DNA from: Siphonodentalium dalli
Taxonomy: Eukaryota > Mollusca > Scaphopoda > Gadilida > Siphonodentaliidae
Direction of reading: 5' to 3'
Assembly: GCA_032622095.1 (NCBI GenBank)
Contig: CP136061.1
Span: 233,306,944-233,370,943, forward strand
DNA: 64,000 nt
Shown here: piece by piece, positions 55,510-64,000 of the stretch
Position numbering within the stretch: position 1 is the first letter of the stretch
How the letters are laid out: each line of letters begins with the position of its first letter
Translations under genes and position numbers: made by a program
Notes under the pieces: generated by a model
Seen by the model: the letters and a program-made list of their open reading frames with translations, nothing else
The model's database searches: none
What the model was told of the DNA's origin: nothing

Positions 55510-56185
55510 TCAAAGACACCTGTCTAGATAAACTTGTATCAATTAATATTGATTTTATATCAAATATTTCTTGTATAATGCAATAATCTATTGGGACATT
55601 TTTTTGTTACTATTTTATAACAGACTGTCAGGAAACTATATAAAACTTGTTACATTCCCCACTTAATTTGAGGTTTCCCCATGAACAAACGCTATAATTG
55701 TCACATATTATGCTATCTTGATCACCGTCATGTATTGGTATGCTGCTGGAGAAATGTTATTACTAATAGTGGAATAGTAATGTATCACGTTCCTTTACAC
55801 CCCAAAAAAATATTGCTTTCATAGTTTCACTGATCAGTCTTAAAATTATTCACTAATTTTGTTTTTGCGTTGTGGTAACTATTGTCGTGTTAACCATTTT
55901 GTGGCTTCGTTCATGGAGTTCAAGAGTGTATTTTGAACTAATCCATGGCTCAAATCATTTATTTGTTGCATATATTCTGTTGAGTATAAAAGGAGATGGT
56001 CCCATAGATTGCTGGATTTGGTGTACAGTAACCCTTTAATTGATAGAAGCGTTTCCGGCGAGGGGGTCTTTGATTCATATTTATTATTTTATATTCATGA
56101 AACTCTATAAAACTTGTTATAGACAGAGATAGACTATGGCTTTGATGCGCGTCTTGTTCTGCTTATTGTGGTCAATTAACATATA
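55510..56185. other. No gene recognised
   Basis: Sequence downstream of the host gene. It holds a few short A/T tracts and an AATTGATAG-type TTTAATT stretch, and nothing supported. Confidence 0.45.
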
Positions 56186-56189
56186 GCTG

Positions 56190-56480
56190 ATTAAAGGCAC
56201 GGGCGGCGTTCATTGCAGAACTATTCATATTTGTTCAAATTGCCATCAACAGAAGGAATATTATAACATATATAGTTTTGTTCATATGCCAAACATAATC
56301 AGCACGTAGATAGTATACTATAGACGTACGATGGTGCGCGTAAACAAGAGCATGATCGTGTTACAGAAGTTTTGCTTCTGTTTACATAATGCAGCGCAAT
56401 TTTATTGGTTAATTACACAAATGATATAAACACTCTTTCTTATTTCCATATCAGGAAAACAGTAACAAATAGCACTGTCC
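56190..56480 (+). repeat. Dispersed repeat, partner of 53935-54225
   Basis: GATTAAAGGCACGGGCGGCG, ACTATTCATATTTGTTC, AGCATGATCGTGTTACAGAA, ACACAAATGATATAAACACT and CCATATCAGGAA follow the same order as in the partner copy. An extra AAGTTTTGCTTCTG insertion sits near 56366. The 5' GGCACGGGCGGCG block is the most conserved-looking part. Confidence 0.6.
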
Positions 56481-56629
56481 ATATTTTACTAATAAATATT
56501 CTTTCTGTTTATGGCGGATTTTGATGGAGATGAATATTTCAACAGCATGCCCACCGCCAACGCCACCCATATTTCAATATATATGTTTATCTGTCGCAAT
56601 TTAGAAAGACTGAGACATAACACATTTTT

Positions 56630-57140
56630 ATATGCCCTTTTGAAAAAAAGGTCGTGTTATGGAAATGGGGTTGTCCGTCCGTCGTCCGTCCGTCCGTTCG
56701 TATTTGGTTTCTGGATGATAACTTTAGATTGAATCGAGTGACTGAACCAAATTTGGTATGTTAGTTTACCACACCAAAACACAGATCAAGTTCGAATATG
56801 GGTTTCGTCCGCATGATTTTGACTGAGTTATGCCCCTTTTTCGACTTAGATTTTACCCGATTTGCGGTTTCCGGATGATAACTTTAGATTGAATTGAGTG
56901 AACTGAACCAAATTTGGTGTGTTACTTTAACACACCAAAATACAGATCAAGTTCTAATATGGGTTTCGTCCGCATGATTTTGACAGAGTTATGCCCCTTT
57001 TTCGACTCAGATTTTACCTGATATGCAGTTTCCAGATGATAACTTTAGATTGAATCGAGTGAACTGAACCAAGTTTCAAACGAATGAATTAAACCTTGCC
57101 CCACTTTACTCCAGTAAGGGCGTATTGTGCCCACGCCCCA
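56630..57140 (+). repeat. CCGTCCGTC-type element, fifth variant with ~150-bp modules
   Basis: The head GCCCTTTTGAAAAAAAGGTC with GTCCGTCCGTCGTCCGTCCG is followed by modules near 56705, 56865 and 57025. They share GTTTCTGGATGATAACTTTA, GATTGAATCGAGTGAACTGA, ACCAAATTTGGT and CAGATCAAGTTC.AATATGG. The end is GTGCCCACGCCCCAACGGCG and TGCTCTTGTTG. The module spacing is about 150-160 bp. Confidence 0.65.
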
Positions 57141-57144
57141 ACGG

Positions 57145-58010
57145 CGTGCTCTTGTTGAAGGTTGGAAATTCCATATTGCCCTTGAAATTCGCTCAGGATA
57201 AAAATTGTTTCTAATTAATCAACATTGTTTTTGGGTATACGTCTCCCCTATTATAGTATAGTGACACAATTCAGTTTGTGAAAACAATATGTGCGAGTTA
57301 TATAGCAGTGTTCTCTGATGACATGGTTTCAATGTAATAATGTACTTTTATGGGTTATCATACTCAAGGAATTGCACACAAAGTGCTTGTTCTATGCAGA
57401 TTGTACAGGATTAAGGCACTAAATGAGTTGTGCTTTGATCCATTACCTTCCTTTTTGACAGGCAATTCTCCAGTTGGTAAATATATAGTCCTGATCCAAA
57501 CTTCCAACTGTGTCTGTATGTTTGTTATTCAAATCAACTTTGTATTGATTATATGTTGAGAAACTCCTGTTATTAATGTGTATTATAATAAAAATGTTAT
57601 CTTTAAACTTCAAATCAAACTTGTGGTGTTTTGAGCTTCCATCAATAACATTAATTTATCTCATTCCCTCTCATCCCTTTATATAGTTATATGATATATA
57701 ATTTTATACTACCTGCTCTTCAATATTATTTTTTTCCATAAGCAATTTTTTGTAACCACACTAATATTTAATGTGCAATAGATGAACGGTGCACATTTGT
57801 ATGGGTTCATATTTTTATAATGGTATGTGTCCTAATATCAATGAATATAGATTGATCCCTTTTCGAAAGTTAAATTTTGGAAGATACCTTGTCAAAAAAA
57901 AAATTGAAAGTTGTATTTCTGTGGGCATGCCTGTTGAATTTATAGCAACAATTTTGGATTTACATGTAAAAATACGGCTCTTCCAAATACAGATCATCCG
58001 TATTTTTATG
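57145..58010. other. No gene recognised
   Basis: A+T-rich sequence. CATATTGCCCTTGAAATTCG and similar phrases are unremarkable. The frames at 57350-57559 and 57789-58034 lack recognisable domains. Confidence 0.45.
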
Positions 58011-58018
58011 GCAGTCCG

Positions 58019-58461
58019 TAATATTACGTATTAGTATTTTACAATTGTCCGTAACTTTTTTTTATTAATAAGGTTGGCTGTAATATTACGTATCCGTGGT
58101 TTTACGGTTGGCCGTAATTTTTGTTACGGTTGGCCGTAATATTACGTATACGTAGTTTTACGGTTGTCCGTAATTGTTTTTACGGTTAACCATAATATTA
58201 CGTCTCCGTATTTTTACGGTTGTCCGTGAAAATTTTTACGGTTGGCTGTAATATTACGTATCTGTATTTTTACGGTTGTCCGTGAAAATTTTTACGGTTG
58301 GCCGTGTCCGTATTTTTACTGTTGTCCGTAAAAAAATTTACGGTTGGCCGTAATATTACGTATCCGTATTATTACGGTTGTCCGTAATATTACGGAACAT
58401 TGTTCCGGCAGTATATTTCCGGAACCTTGTTCCGTAAAATAACGGAATATTTTTTAACAGT
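58019..58461 (+). repeat. ~57-bp minisatellite of palindromic words (TACGGTTGGCCGTAATATTACG)
   Basis: TAATATTAC recurs at about 58019, 58079, 58136, 58192, 58248, 58349 and 58384. The steps are mostly 56-60 bp; one longer step has lost a copy. Each unit alternates ACGGTTGTCCGT and ACGGTTGGCCGT with GTAATATTACGTATCCGTAT. The array ends with TCCGGAACCTTGTTCCG and GGAATATTTTTTAACAGTGT, which looks like a transposon terminus. So the array may be the internal repeat of one DNA transposon end. Confidence 0.75.
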
Positions 58462-58759
58462 GTATGCTACATTGTTCACATGTCAGTTGTTGTTCCATTG
58501 TTGTGCATGCCTTGTGTTATAATAGATTAGGTTACCAGTGTGTTTATATGAAGCCATGGTACTGGTCTGTCCATAAAATGCAGCACAACGTATACAGTGC
58601 TTCTCCATATAACCTATCCCAGCTACACGGTGTTATCCAGAAACTGTTGACAGATAATAGAGATGTTTGGCAATTCATGTATAGAGTTACGACCACGGGT
58701 AGCTATATTTAGCTACGTTTAGAGTGAGTGTCTACGCAACCAATACATTAATTGACTAT

Positions 58760-59985
58760 GCGGGACTGTCCACTCAATGGAGAAATTTGGCACCAAAACA
58801 AATAATAAATGACCCTCTATTTGCGACATATGGCTCAAAATATATAAAAAGATGCGAGTCGACTATTGGGAATCCTTTCTGGCGCGACGTCTTTGTAGCC
58901 TGGCGTAATTTCCTGGACATAAAAAGTAAAGAGCCTCGATACGCCATGACTCAGACAATCTGGAACAATGCTGAACTGTTGATCGACGACTCAATGATAT
59001 ACGTCGCTGAGTGGAAGGACAAATGCATAATATTTATAAATGATATGTTCACCGAAGACAATAAGCTACATTCCATCGAAACTCTTAAAACTAGGAACAA
59101 TATCACCACAAACTTTATCACTTTACACGGCTTAAACAGAAAAATTAATAGGTTATTAAAACGGACCCATCAAACTATCGTCAGGGTTCAAAATCCAATC
59201 ATTCCTGAAAATATAGTATCACTACTTCAAAATGAGCGAGGTGCAGACATTTTTACGATGAATTCATAAAAGCGACTAAAATAGGACAATCATCGTCGCA
59301 AATGAAATGGGAAAATGAATTAGGGTGTTCCCTTCACTGGAAACATATATTTTCATCACCCTTCAAACTATTAGTCGACACAAAACTACGCTGGTTTCAA
59401 TACCGAATACTGACTATAGAATTATAGGCAAGAACAGACTTTTGAACATAATGCGAATTCGGTCAGATGGTCTATGTGTCTCAGATGTAACGTCGCAAAT
59501 GAATCAATTTCGCATATTTTCTTTGACTGTCCATTTGTAAGAACATTTGTAAATACCACTCAGGCCTGGCTAGATCGCTATCAACTGGGTATCTCGCTTT
59601 CTTGGAAAGAACATTCTTTTTGGGATTGGTGCTCACAATAAAAACAACAAACTAAACTTTCTTATACTATCAATTCTGAAATATTATCTGTATAAAACAA
59701 AATTTAACCCCGACGAACGAACTCTGAAATTACTCATTCGAGAATTTGAATTACGATATAAGTCGTATCGATATATTGCACTGAACTCCGACGATCTGAA
59801 CCATTTCCAACTCGAGTGGGGGGACCTAATGAAAGTCATACAACAACAATAAGGCACACACATAACTAACTTATAGCAGGGAATTATCTTGAATAGTAAA
59901 TAGTCCGATTTTACAATCTGAGATTCGGCAAACCAGTCCAAAGTTCATGAACAAATTTGAGACAGAATTTAACTGGCATAAATAT
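58760..59985 (+). pseudogene. 5'-truncated L1/Tx1-like non-LTR retrotransposon
   Basis: It is flanked by an exact 17-bp duplication, ATACATTAATTGACTAT (58743-58759 and 59986-60002). The encoded text is the C-terminal part of an L1/Tx1-type ORF2. First comes PFWRDVFVAWRNFLDIKSKE, with IWNNAELLIDDS and WKDKCIIFINDMFTEDN (about 58880-59060). Then come NNITTNFITLHGLNRKINRL and, after a frameshift near 59253, SLHWKHIFSSPFKLLVDTKL with RWFQYRIL. A Cys/His-type segment with ESISHIFFDCPFV (about 59500-59540) follows, and last KLNFLILSILKYYLYKTKF (about 59655). The coding part ends at about 59850 with TAA. Several frameshifts make it inactive. The reverse transcriptase and endonuclease are absent because of 5' truncation. 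No poly-A tail was seen. Confidence 0.85.
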
Positions 59986-60054
59986 ATACATTAATTGACT
60001 ATACGCTTCATCGCAAACACCATTCTATAATCAAATATAGCACACCATTGCATG

Positions 60055-60375
60055 CTGAAAAATGTTGGCTCTTTGTGGAGAACCAGTCTGGAATCGTTCT
60101 TTGTGATTAACCAGTGTAAAACCTTACGATCTCCGCGCGGCAGCTGTGGATAATTTGGTTCTTTGTGAAGAACCAAAACGTCCCAAAAGAACCAAATCAA
60201 GAACCACGTGGTTCTTACCAAGTATACCAAATCGCTTAGTTGGTTCAGCTATATATATATAGAGATAAATTGTAGAACCAAAGTCTTTCTAGTAATTATT
60301 ATATAACCAAAACTTTAGAATTTGGTTTTTCTTGTCTATCTTTGGTTCTGAATAAGGAGACCTTCTGGAATCGGA
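60055..60375. repeat. Irregular GGTTCTTTGTG repeats
   Basis: TTGGCTCTTTGTGGAGAACC, TTCGTTCTTTGTGATTAACC-like text, TTGGTTCTTTGTGAAGAACC and TTAGGTTCTTTGTGGATTAA recur between 60063 and 60405. They include TTCACAAAGAACC-type inverted words. They merge into the minisatellite at 60405. Confidence 0.5.
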
Positions 60376-60404
60376 CTTTTATATTTAGGTTCTTTGTGGA
60401 TTAA

Positions 60405-60755
60405 GTACCAGTCGTTTTGAACCATTTGGTCCCGTGGTTGACTGCATGCTGCTTGTATAACAATTTGGCCCCTTGGTTGACTGCACGTATAACCATTTTT
60501 ACATTGGTTGACAGCATGTATAACCATTTGGTTCCTTGGTTGACACCATGTAAAACCATGTATTTCCTTGGTTGACAGCATGTAGAACCATTTGATTCAT
60601 TTTGTTGCCTGCAGTATTGGTTCCTTTCTTCACTACACGAAGAACCCTTTGGCTCATTGGTTGACTGCACGTAAAACCATTTGTTTCTCGATTAAGTTCC
60701 GCATGTTATCCACAAAAACCAAATGGTTCCTTGGGGATAAAGAACCAAATTCGTT
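60405..60755 (-). repeat. ~38-40-bp minisatellite (CCATTTGGTTCCTTGGTTGAC)
   Basis: AACCATTTGGTTCCTTGGTT followed by GACAGCATGTA is repeated about eight times. Start points lie near 60418, 60457, 60493, 60522, 60554, 60586 and 60668, with units of roughly 30-40 bp and moderate divergence. On the minus strand the units read as protein-like NQGTKWLYMLS, a by-product of the repeat. It abuts the family A MITE at 60762. Confidence 0.7.
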
Positions 60756-60761
60756 GGTTAA

Positions 60762-61153
60762 CCCTTTACCCAACAAACCGGCCAAAACCGGCCAAATAAA
60801 GCTTCAACAGCCTAAAATATCTTCGGTCTGTCTCAATAGAACCATACACATATGGATATCATTGGAACCGGCTCCTTGACCACATTGTGATAGTTACAGT
60901 TATGCCCTGTGCCAATGCATTCTCTTATATATGCGAGTCGACCATAGGTCGCCTCGCATATATAAGAGAATGCATTGGCCTAAAAAAAATCTTTTTTTAA
61001 CACTTTTTAACATTTTTTCTTACATTCTTTAACAATTTTATAATTTTTAATGTGTTAAGCCAATGCATTCTCTTATATATGCGAGGCGACCTATGGTCGA
61101 CTCGCATATATAAGAGAATGCATTGGCACAGGGCCGTTCTGTTGGGTAAAGGG
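60762..61153 (+). mobile_element. piggyBac-like MITE family A, copy 4 (392 bp)
   Basis: TTAA flanks it at 60758-60761 and 61154-61157. The termini are CCCTTTACCCAACA and TGTTGGGTAAAGGG. Both hairpins (60912-60980 and 61059-61127) are perfect, separated by TTTTTTTAACACTTTTTAAC-type spacer. It is full length like copy 3 but in the same orientation as copies 1 and 2. It appears to be the least damaged copy. Confidence 0.88.
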
Positions 61154-61157
61154 TTAA

Positions 61158-62795
61158 GCTAGTGTAGTAGTGATCTAGATTATGTATATAGTAATCATTT
61201 GTAATGCGATATATTCACAGAAACAGGACATAAATCACGTCACACGTGTCATGGCAAACTGAATTACATTTCAATTTAACGATGTCGGTTTTTATGACAG
61301 TAACAGAATATTCTTATGTTATCCCGCTGTATATTTTAATTATTCAGTAGCGTGGATGATGTCACTCCAATTGTAGCGTTGTGGCGTCCCGACACAAATC
61401 TGATGCGGAGAACAAAGAAAATGACAAACTCATCAAATATTAGTTCCCTCAAACCATAAAACCTAATCAGAAAAAGCGGATATCAGTATGGTGCACACAG
61501 TCAATCGGAGAAATCTCACTCGTTCACGCGACAAACGAGATTTAACATCCGATCTAATCGGGAAATGTATTCATTTTTAAAACCACGCCGCTGTTGCGAC
61601 ATTCAAACAGCTAACGTGACTGATTTCGATTCGGTGACAAATGACTACAATTTGATTTGATTTCCGTATCTAAATTCGGATCTTTTGGGACATTTGAAGA
61701 TCGAGTGATGCAGAATAATTAGTAATCTCAAATCACTCCTCGTAATGAACGGTGTTCATGTGTCGCGAATGCATATTTAATTCGACAAAAAGCATGTTAT
61801 TGCACGTTTAAATGTGCCCCATAGTTACAGTTAAAATACTTCTTGTGTCTGAAATTCTTGTCCATGCATGCAGTGAATATTGAAACTTGTTAAGTGAAGC
61901 AAGGAAAATATTTTGGCGCTAATGGGTATATATACCATATAATGTGGAAAATACCGAAACGTCAAACGGGTGAGAACTATATTCTACATATAAACTTCGC
62001 ATAACACCGAATGTGATTTAAATTTGTTTCACACGAGCATGCAGTTACATCATATAATACGGTATATAATACGCTACAATATGGTACGTTTCGTGTCTTC
62101 TGACCATCTAAATAAACCGTTGGAGAATGTTCAACGGACTTGTGCAGTCGGCCGCGCCGAAATATCTTATTTTGTCTGAAACCAATTGAGCGTGTTGGTG
62201 GTTGCAATGCGGCAGCTTGTCCTCACCACTCGACTATTATTTACACGTTTATCAAGACGTTGGCCGATATCTATAAACGTGTAGGTTTGTTGAGTAAAAT
62301 TGTGTGACTGTTCCCGTCATCTCCATAGCAACACAATAGTAACACACGTTAGAGGTTACACGCACATGTGACTGGACTTGGCTATTGAGCGACCCCGAGA
62401 TACTATCTCGAAGAAGATAACACCGACGACTGACACGGTGCTACAAATTGCCGCATATCCGGCGTCCGTGAGGAATCGCGACACAATTCTCAAAGACTTC
62501 AGCTACCATAATAGACCACCGCTTCACCACATATTGGATTGTTGGTCAAGATAGTTCTGTGTACACATTAACGCACAAAGATGGACATTTAATATCCGCG
62601 AGATGAAACAAATTCGGCAGACGGCCAAGAGACCATGTCCATCTGGCGGTTTGTTTTCTCCAATAATACGGCTCCAGACGGTAACATCCCTCGGTCATTG
62701 TTGCTGGGAATGCCAACGGGAAATTCGACACTATCTAAATCGATGGTTATTTGAAATCAATGTCTTCATAAAATTAGCAACAACACGCGATGCCA
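61158..62795. other. No gene recognised
   Basis: A+T-rich sequence with somewhat more CpG at 62210-62540. The frames at 61977-62207 and 62603-62944 show no recognisable domain; the latter runs into the MITE at 62808. Confidence 0.4.
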
Positions 62796-62807
62796 ATGAA
62801 TCACAGG

Positions 62808-63187
62808 CAGGGGCGCTGGAAGCATCCAAGGGCAGGGGGGGGCAGAGCATACAAAAAGGGCACTTTTCCGCAAAAAAAGGGCATTTTCTCCGCAAACTCG
62901 GGAAAATAACCATAAATTCATTGTGGCAAAACTCCCTATTTTAATGGTATTTGTCGGTTTTTATGGTCGTTTTGTGATAAAATTGACAAAAAATTAATAT
63001 TCCTTGTGAAATTGGTGGTATTTGGACCAAAAAGTCACATTATGCTATAAAACACGAGATTAAACACACAAAAAGCATTTTCTGTCTCCAGAAAAAGGGC
63101 AAGTCCTGCCCCCGCTCGCCCCCTTGGTCAAGGGCAGGGGGGTCAGCTGCCCCCTCTGCCCCCCCCCCCCCTCTTCCGGCGCCCCTG
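62808..63187. mobile_element. hAT-like MITE, 380 bp, exact 8-bp target duplication
   Basis: The termini are CAGGGGCGCTGGAAG and CTTCCGGCGCCCCTG. ATCACAGG occurs directly outside both ends (62800-62807 and 63188-63195). CAGGGGCG ends with 8-bp duplications are typical of hAT MITEs. AAGGGCAGGGGGG appears near both ends in direct orientation. The interior is A/T-rich (AAAAAGGGCA words) with no transposase. Confidence 0.9.
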
Positions 63188-63199
63188 ATCACAGGCGCG

Positions 63200-64000
63200 A
63201 CCAGAATGCTATTATTTCAAGATTGTATACCCTATACTCCTACGTATAACTTCAGTCGAAGCAATACACGGTGTATATGAATACTGATGCTCAAGAACAT
63301 TTTATACCGAGCACCAATACCGAATTAGGTTTAAAAAACCCTAATTACGTTAATATACCCTTGAAGATAATGTGTGAATGACATAAGGCAACTACTTTAA
63401 GACAACTAATATCCGTAATTATGTATTGCATTGGAATAATAGTTACAATTTAAGAGACATTGGCAGCATTTGGGACAAAATCTCGAGTTCATGTGTTCGG
63501 ATAGCAGAAATTCGGTGCCATGGGCTCGAGCGTTGAAAACACTTCTTAAAATTTCAACCGTTATTTAGTCAAGATTAATCCTAAGATCAATCTTTAAAAA
63601 AAACTTTTTCTTAGTCAATATTAATCCTCGATTAATCCTATAAGTTCAATCTTAATTTATCTTGATTTAATATTGTGATGCGATCCTGCACGTGTGGCAT
63701 GCAGTATTTATTTATATGTGATCCTACCAGAATGGCCGACATGAGACATCTGTGCCGACCAGAGAGGTATACCGGATATCAGATCGAATGGTATGGGTTT
63801 TTATTATATGACTGTCATTATTTTCACTAAATACCACTATTGTTTGGCGATGTTTTTTCTGATAAATCTGATCATGATAGTATCGCGATCCGATTCCATA
63901 TATCATGCGTGTCTAAATCAGAACGAGGCTCGGGAACTATTTTCAGCCTAATAATAAACATAGAAGACGTGCAGTTCCCAGATTGTTAATCGTAAATAAT
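63200..64000. other. No gene recognised
   Basis: A+T-rich sequence. GATTAATCCTAAGATCAATC (63573) and TTAATCCTCGATTAATCC (63622) are short related words. Nothing else can be supported to the window end. Confidence 0.45.

Noticed and set aside
58019-58400. TAATATTAC, the nonanucleotide of rolling-circle origins
   Set aside because: Here it is one of several palindromic words in a minisatellite. There is no Rep gene or single stem-loop origin, so it is coincidence.
60336-60670. Minus-strand repetitive protein (NQGTKWLYMLS-like units)
   Set aside because: It is translation of the ~40-bp minisatellite; unit lengths vary and break the frame.
7121-61128. Hairpins GCATTCTCTTATATATGCGA... as microRNA precursors or CRISPR-like repeats
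   Set aside because: They are parts of TTAA-flanked MITEs, and there is no spacer/repeat array. Small-RNA production remains possible but is not shown by the sequence.

Overview
The window is eukaryotic nuclear DNA: A+T-rich, intron-heavy and crowded with mobile-element remnants. There is no operon-like packing, no long uninterrupted reading frame and no prokaryotic signal. The repeat types (short foldback elements with exact target duplications, elements carrying runs of CCGTCCGT, non-LTR retrotransposons, a THAP relic) suggest a marine invertebrate, most likely a mollusc or another lophotrochozoan. That is an inference from style; I cannot name the species. A run of exactly 100 N at 13653-13752 is a scaffold gap of unknown size.

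The only host gene I can support runs on the + strand. Five exons at 10226-10323, 12241-12378, 53109-53175, 53747-53912 and 55120-55249 have good splice signals, and their phases join without a break into the last 198 codons of a protein. It has an N-terminal coiled coil, an acidic linker, a compact domain over about residues 102-156 and a lysine-rich tail. I do not recognise the family. Its second visible intron is 40.7 kb and holds most of the window. An 18-nt in-frame micro-exon candidate lies just behind exon 2. The 5' exons are not visible.

The rest is mostly transposon fossil. There are four copies of a piggyBac-like MITE with TTAA duplications and two large internal hairpins (7.0, 13.0, 38.4 and 60.8 kb), plus several copies of a relative. 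Two 213-bp mariner-like foldbacks lie at 6.4 and 10.5 kb. Two hAT-like elements carry exact 8-bp duplications (40520-41672 and 62808-63187). There is a Harbinger-like element at 49.2 kb, and a 3-kb unit bounded by perfect 33-bp inverted repeats at 16402-19427. A broken Jockey/CR1-type LINE lies at 24.3-27.0 kb. A 5'-truncated L1/Tx1-like LINE with a 17-bp target duplication lies at 58760-59985. Others are a ~190-bp satellite at 33.3-34.8 kb, minisatellites at 58.0 and 60.4 kb, and a THAP zinc-finger pseudogene at 5.0 kb.

No rRNA, CRISPR array or convincing tRNA was seen. Several protein-like frames on the minus strand (15.8, 18.7, 20.4 and 23.2 kb) are kept only as weak exon candidates.
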